In this document: piece by piece, positions 62,943-64,000 of the stretch
Layout: each line of letters opens with the position of its first letter
How positions within the stretch are numbered: the first letter of the stretch is position 1
DNA from: CAYJLW01 sp964370965
GTDB lineage: Bacteria; Actinomycetota; Acidimicrobiia; UBA2766
Direction of reading: 5' to 3'
DNA length: 64,000 nt
Assembly (NCBI GenBank): GCA_964370965.1
Contig: CAYJLW010000011.1
Location: 15,809 to 79,808, forward strand
The notes under the pieces: generated by a model
Database searches by the model: none
Seen by the model: only the letters and a program-made list of their open reading frames with translations
Told to the model about the DNA's origin: nothing
Program-made: the position numbers and the translations under genes

Positions 62943-64000
62943 CTACCCAGCGACCTCCCGGTGCACGTCGGGTTCCACGTAGATCATCCGCGCCGTGGGC
63001 ACCCTCTCGCGAATCAGCACCTCGGCGGCGTCGATGGCGGCGGCGACCTCGGGGAACGTGAGGGTGGGGTCGAAGTCGACCTTGGCGGCGACGAGGATCT
63101 CCTCCGGGCCGAGGTGGAGGGTGCGGAGGTGGATGAGGTGGCGGACCCGGGGAGCGCTCTCCAGCACTTCGCGCACGGCGGCCTCCTCCGGTGCCGCCGC
63201 TGCCTCGCCCACGAGGAGGCTCTGCATCTCGGCGGCGAGGACGAAGGCGATCACGCCGAGGAGGCCGCCGATCACGAGCGTGGCATAGCCGTCCCATGCG
63301 GAGTTCCCGGTGAGGAGCGAGAGGCCGACGCCCCCGAGCGCGACGACGAGGCCGATGAGGGCACCGAGGTCCTCGAGGAGCACGACGGGGAGCTCGGGGT
63401 TCTTCGCCCGCCGGATGAACGTCCCCCAGCCTTCGCCCGAGCGCCGCAGGGGGGCCGCCTCCTTGACCGCCGTTCGCATCGAGAAGGACTCCAGGCCGAT
63501 GGCAAGGAGAAGGACGACGACGGCGACCGCCGGGGACTCCAACTCGTGGGGATGCGCCAGCTTCTCGACCCCCTCGTACACGGCGAAGAGGGCCCCGAGG
63601 CTGAACAGGACGAGGGCGACGACGAACGCCCAGAAGTAGCGCTCCCGCCCGTACCCGAAGGGGTGGGCGGCATCGGGCTCCCGCCGGGCTCGCTTGCCGC
63701 CGAGGAGCAGGAGCGCCTGGTTTCCCGTGTCGGCGATGGAGTGCGCCGACTCGGCGAGCATCGCCGAGGACCGGGTGATCGCCCACGCCACGAGCTTCGC
63801 CACGGCGATGCCGAGGTTCGCCACGAGGGCGGCGAAGATCGCCCTACGGCCGTGCCCGTGACCGCTCGCCGCCCCGTGACCGCTCACCGGGGGCCTCCCC
63901 TGCCCGCTCGCCGCCCCGTGACCGCTCACCGGGGGCCTCCCCTGCCCGCTCGCCGCCCCGTGACCGCTCACCGGGGGCCTCCCCTGCCCGCTCGCCGCCC
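62943..64000 (-). CDS. Cation diffusion facilitator (CDF) metal transporter, 5' end open
   Basis: The frame runs from its stop at 62943 to the right edge. The conserved CDF core includes AIFAALVANLGIAVAKLVAWAITRSSAMLAESAHSIADTGNQALLLLG (His-x-x-x-Asp in HSIAD) and a later LLEDLGALIGLVVALGG, where the first ligand of the usual HxxxD is Glu. The C-terminal cytoplasmic domain ends HLRTLHLGPEEILVAAKVDFDPTL. Substrates are divalent metals such as Zn. The N terminus is a 14-residue repeat VSGHGAASGQGRPP, His-poor but Gly-rich. Possible starts are GTG at 63887, 63929 and 63971, or one beyond the window. Confidence 0.9.
   Translation of the reverse strand, partial: AASGQGRPPVSGHGAASGQGRPPVSGHGAASGQGRPPVSGHGAASGHGHGRRAIFAALVANLGIAVAKLVAWAITRSSAMLAESAHSIADTGNQALLLLGGKRARREPDAAHPFGYGRERYFWAFVVALVLFSLGALFAVYEGVEKLAHPHELESPAVAVVVLLLAIGLESFSMRTAVKEAAPLRRSGEGWGTFIRRAKNPELPVVLLEDLGALIGLVVALGGVGLSLLTGNSAWDGYATLVIGGLLGVIAFVLAAEMQSLLVGEAAAAPEEAAVREVLESAPRVRHLIHLRTLHLGPEEILVAAKVDFDPTLTFPEVAAAIDAAEVLIRERVPTARMIYVEPDVHREVAG
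63863..64000 (-). repeat. 42-bp in-frame tandem repeat at the CDF N terminus
   Basis: Perfect units at 63881-63922 and 63923-63964, a third from 63965 cut by the window edge, and an 18-base partial unit at 63863-63880. Read on the minus strand each unit encodes VSGHGAASGQGRPP and contains GGGGAGG, a 6-base spacer and GTG, so each could act as its own translation start. Confidence 0.9.

Noticed and set aside
63863..64000. CRISPR-like array
   Set aside because: The 42-bp units are directly adjacent without spacers, in frame with the CDF gene; no cas gene is present.

Overview
This window is very GC-rich (roughly 70-75% by eye) and has the gene content of an actinobacterium: a GatCAB operon, an ABC-MoxR-DUF58-SpoIIM-RDD block in the order I remember from mycobacteria (Rv3689-Rv3695), a GH57/GT4 polymethylated-glucan-type gene set (Rv3030-Rv3032-like), class II DAHP synthase, and many leaderless promoters. 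No sporulation, mycolate or photosynthesis genes are seen. A draft or metagenome-assembled genome of an Acidimicrobiia-like lineage is my best guess, by inference only. Two 10-N gaps (3754-3763, 44705-44714) and a 38-base C run (62894-62931) show draft assembly quality. I see no rRNA, tRNA, CRISPR array or transposase.

Layout. 1-3608 (minus): the 5' part of a giant secreted protein, running off the left edge. 3857-7088 (minus): gatC-gatA-gatB. 7284-9679 (plus): lipoprotein, MFS transporter, lipoprotein. 9669-15148 (minus): a drug-type MFS exporter, an acyl-CoA synthetase, an SDR and a luciferase-like oxidoreductase, a lipid or xenobiotic metabolism neighbourhood. 15211-16715 (plus): a membrane protein and a group-2 sigma factor. 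16756-20693 (minus): metF, a nucleotidyltransferase pair, ligA. 20791-25677 (plus): ABC exporter, OPRTase-like enzyme, membrane protein. 25697-30308 (minus): histidine kinase, response regulator and REC-PAS-GGDEF-EAL protein in one overlapping operon. 30422-33495 (minus): E2-like acyltransferase, mnmA, cysteine desulfurase, the last two a tRNA-thiolation pair. 33499-41273: the MoxR/DUF58 membrane cluster.

41704-43487 (minus): etfA/etfB with a palindromic operator candidate. 43731-44458: a VapBC/FitAB-type toxin-antitoxin pair with its own operator. 44495-47831: methyltransferase (broken by a gap), GH57 branching enzyme, GalT-like enzyme. 47951-58618: a regulator divergent from a propeller/six-PKD secreted protein that overlaps a 1721-residue secreted protein, the full-length paralogue of the gene at the left edge. 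58630-59316: PilZ protein. 59481-62849: GT4 glucosyltransferase, unknown protein, DAHP synthase. 62943-64000: CDF metal transporter whose N terminus is made of 42-bp repeats continuing past the right edge.

The main unexplained material is the pair of giant secreted paralogues with the PKD/propeller partner, a roughly 100-bp two-hairpin intergenic repeat present three times plus one remnant, the CDF repeats that each carry a ribosome-binding site and a start codon, and the widespread TANNNT-to-start spacing that fixes many start codons as leaderless.
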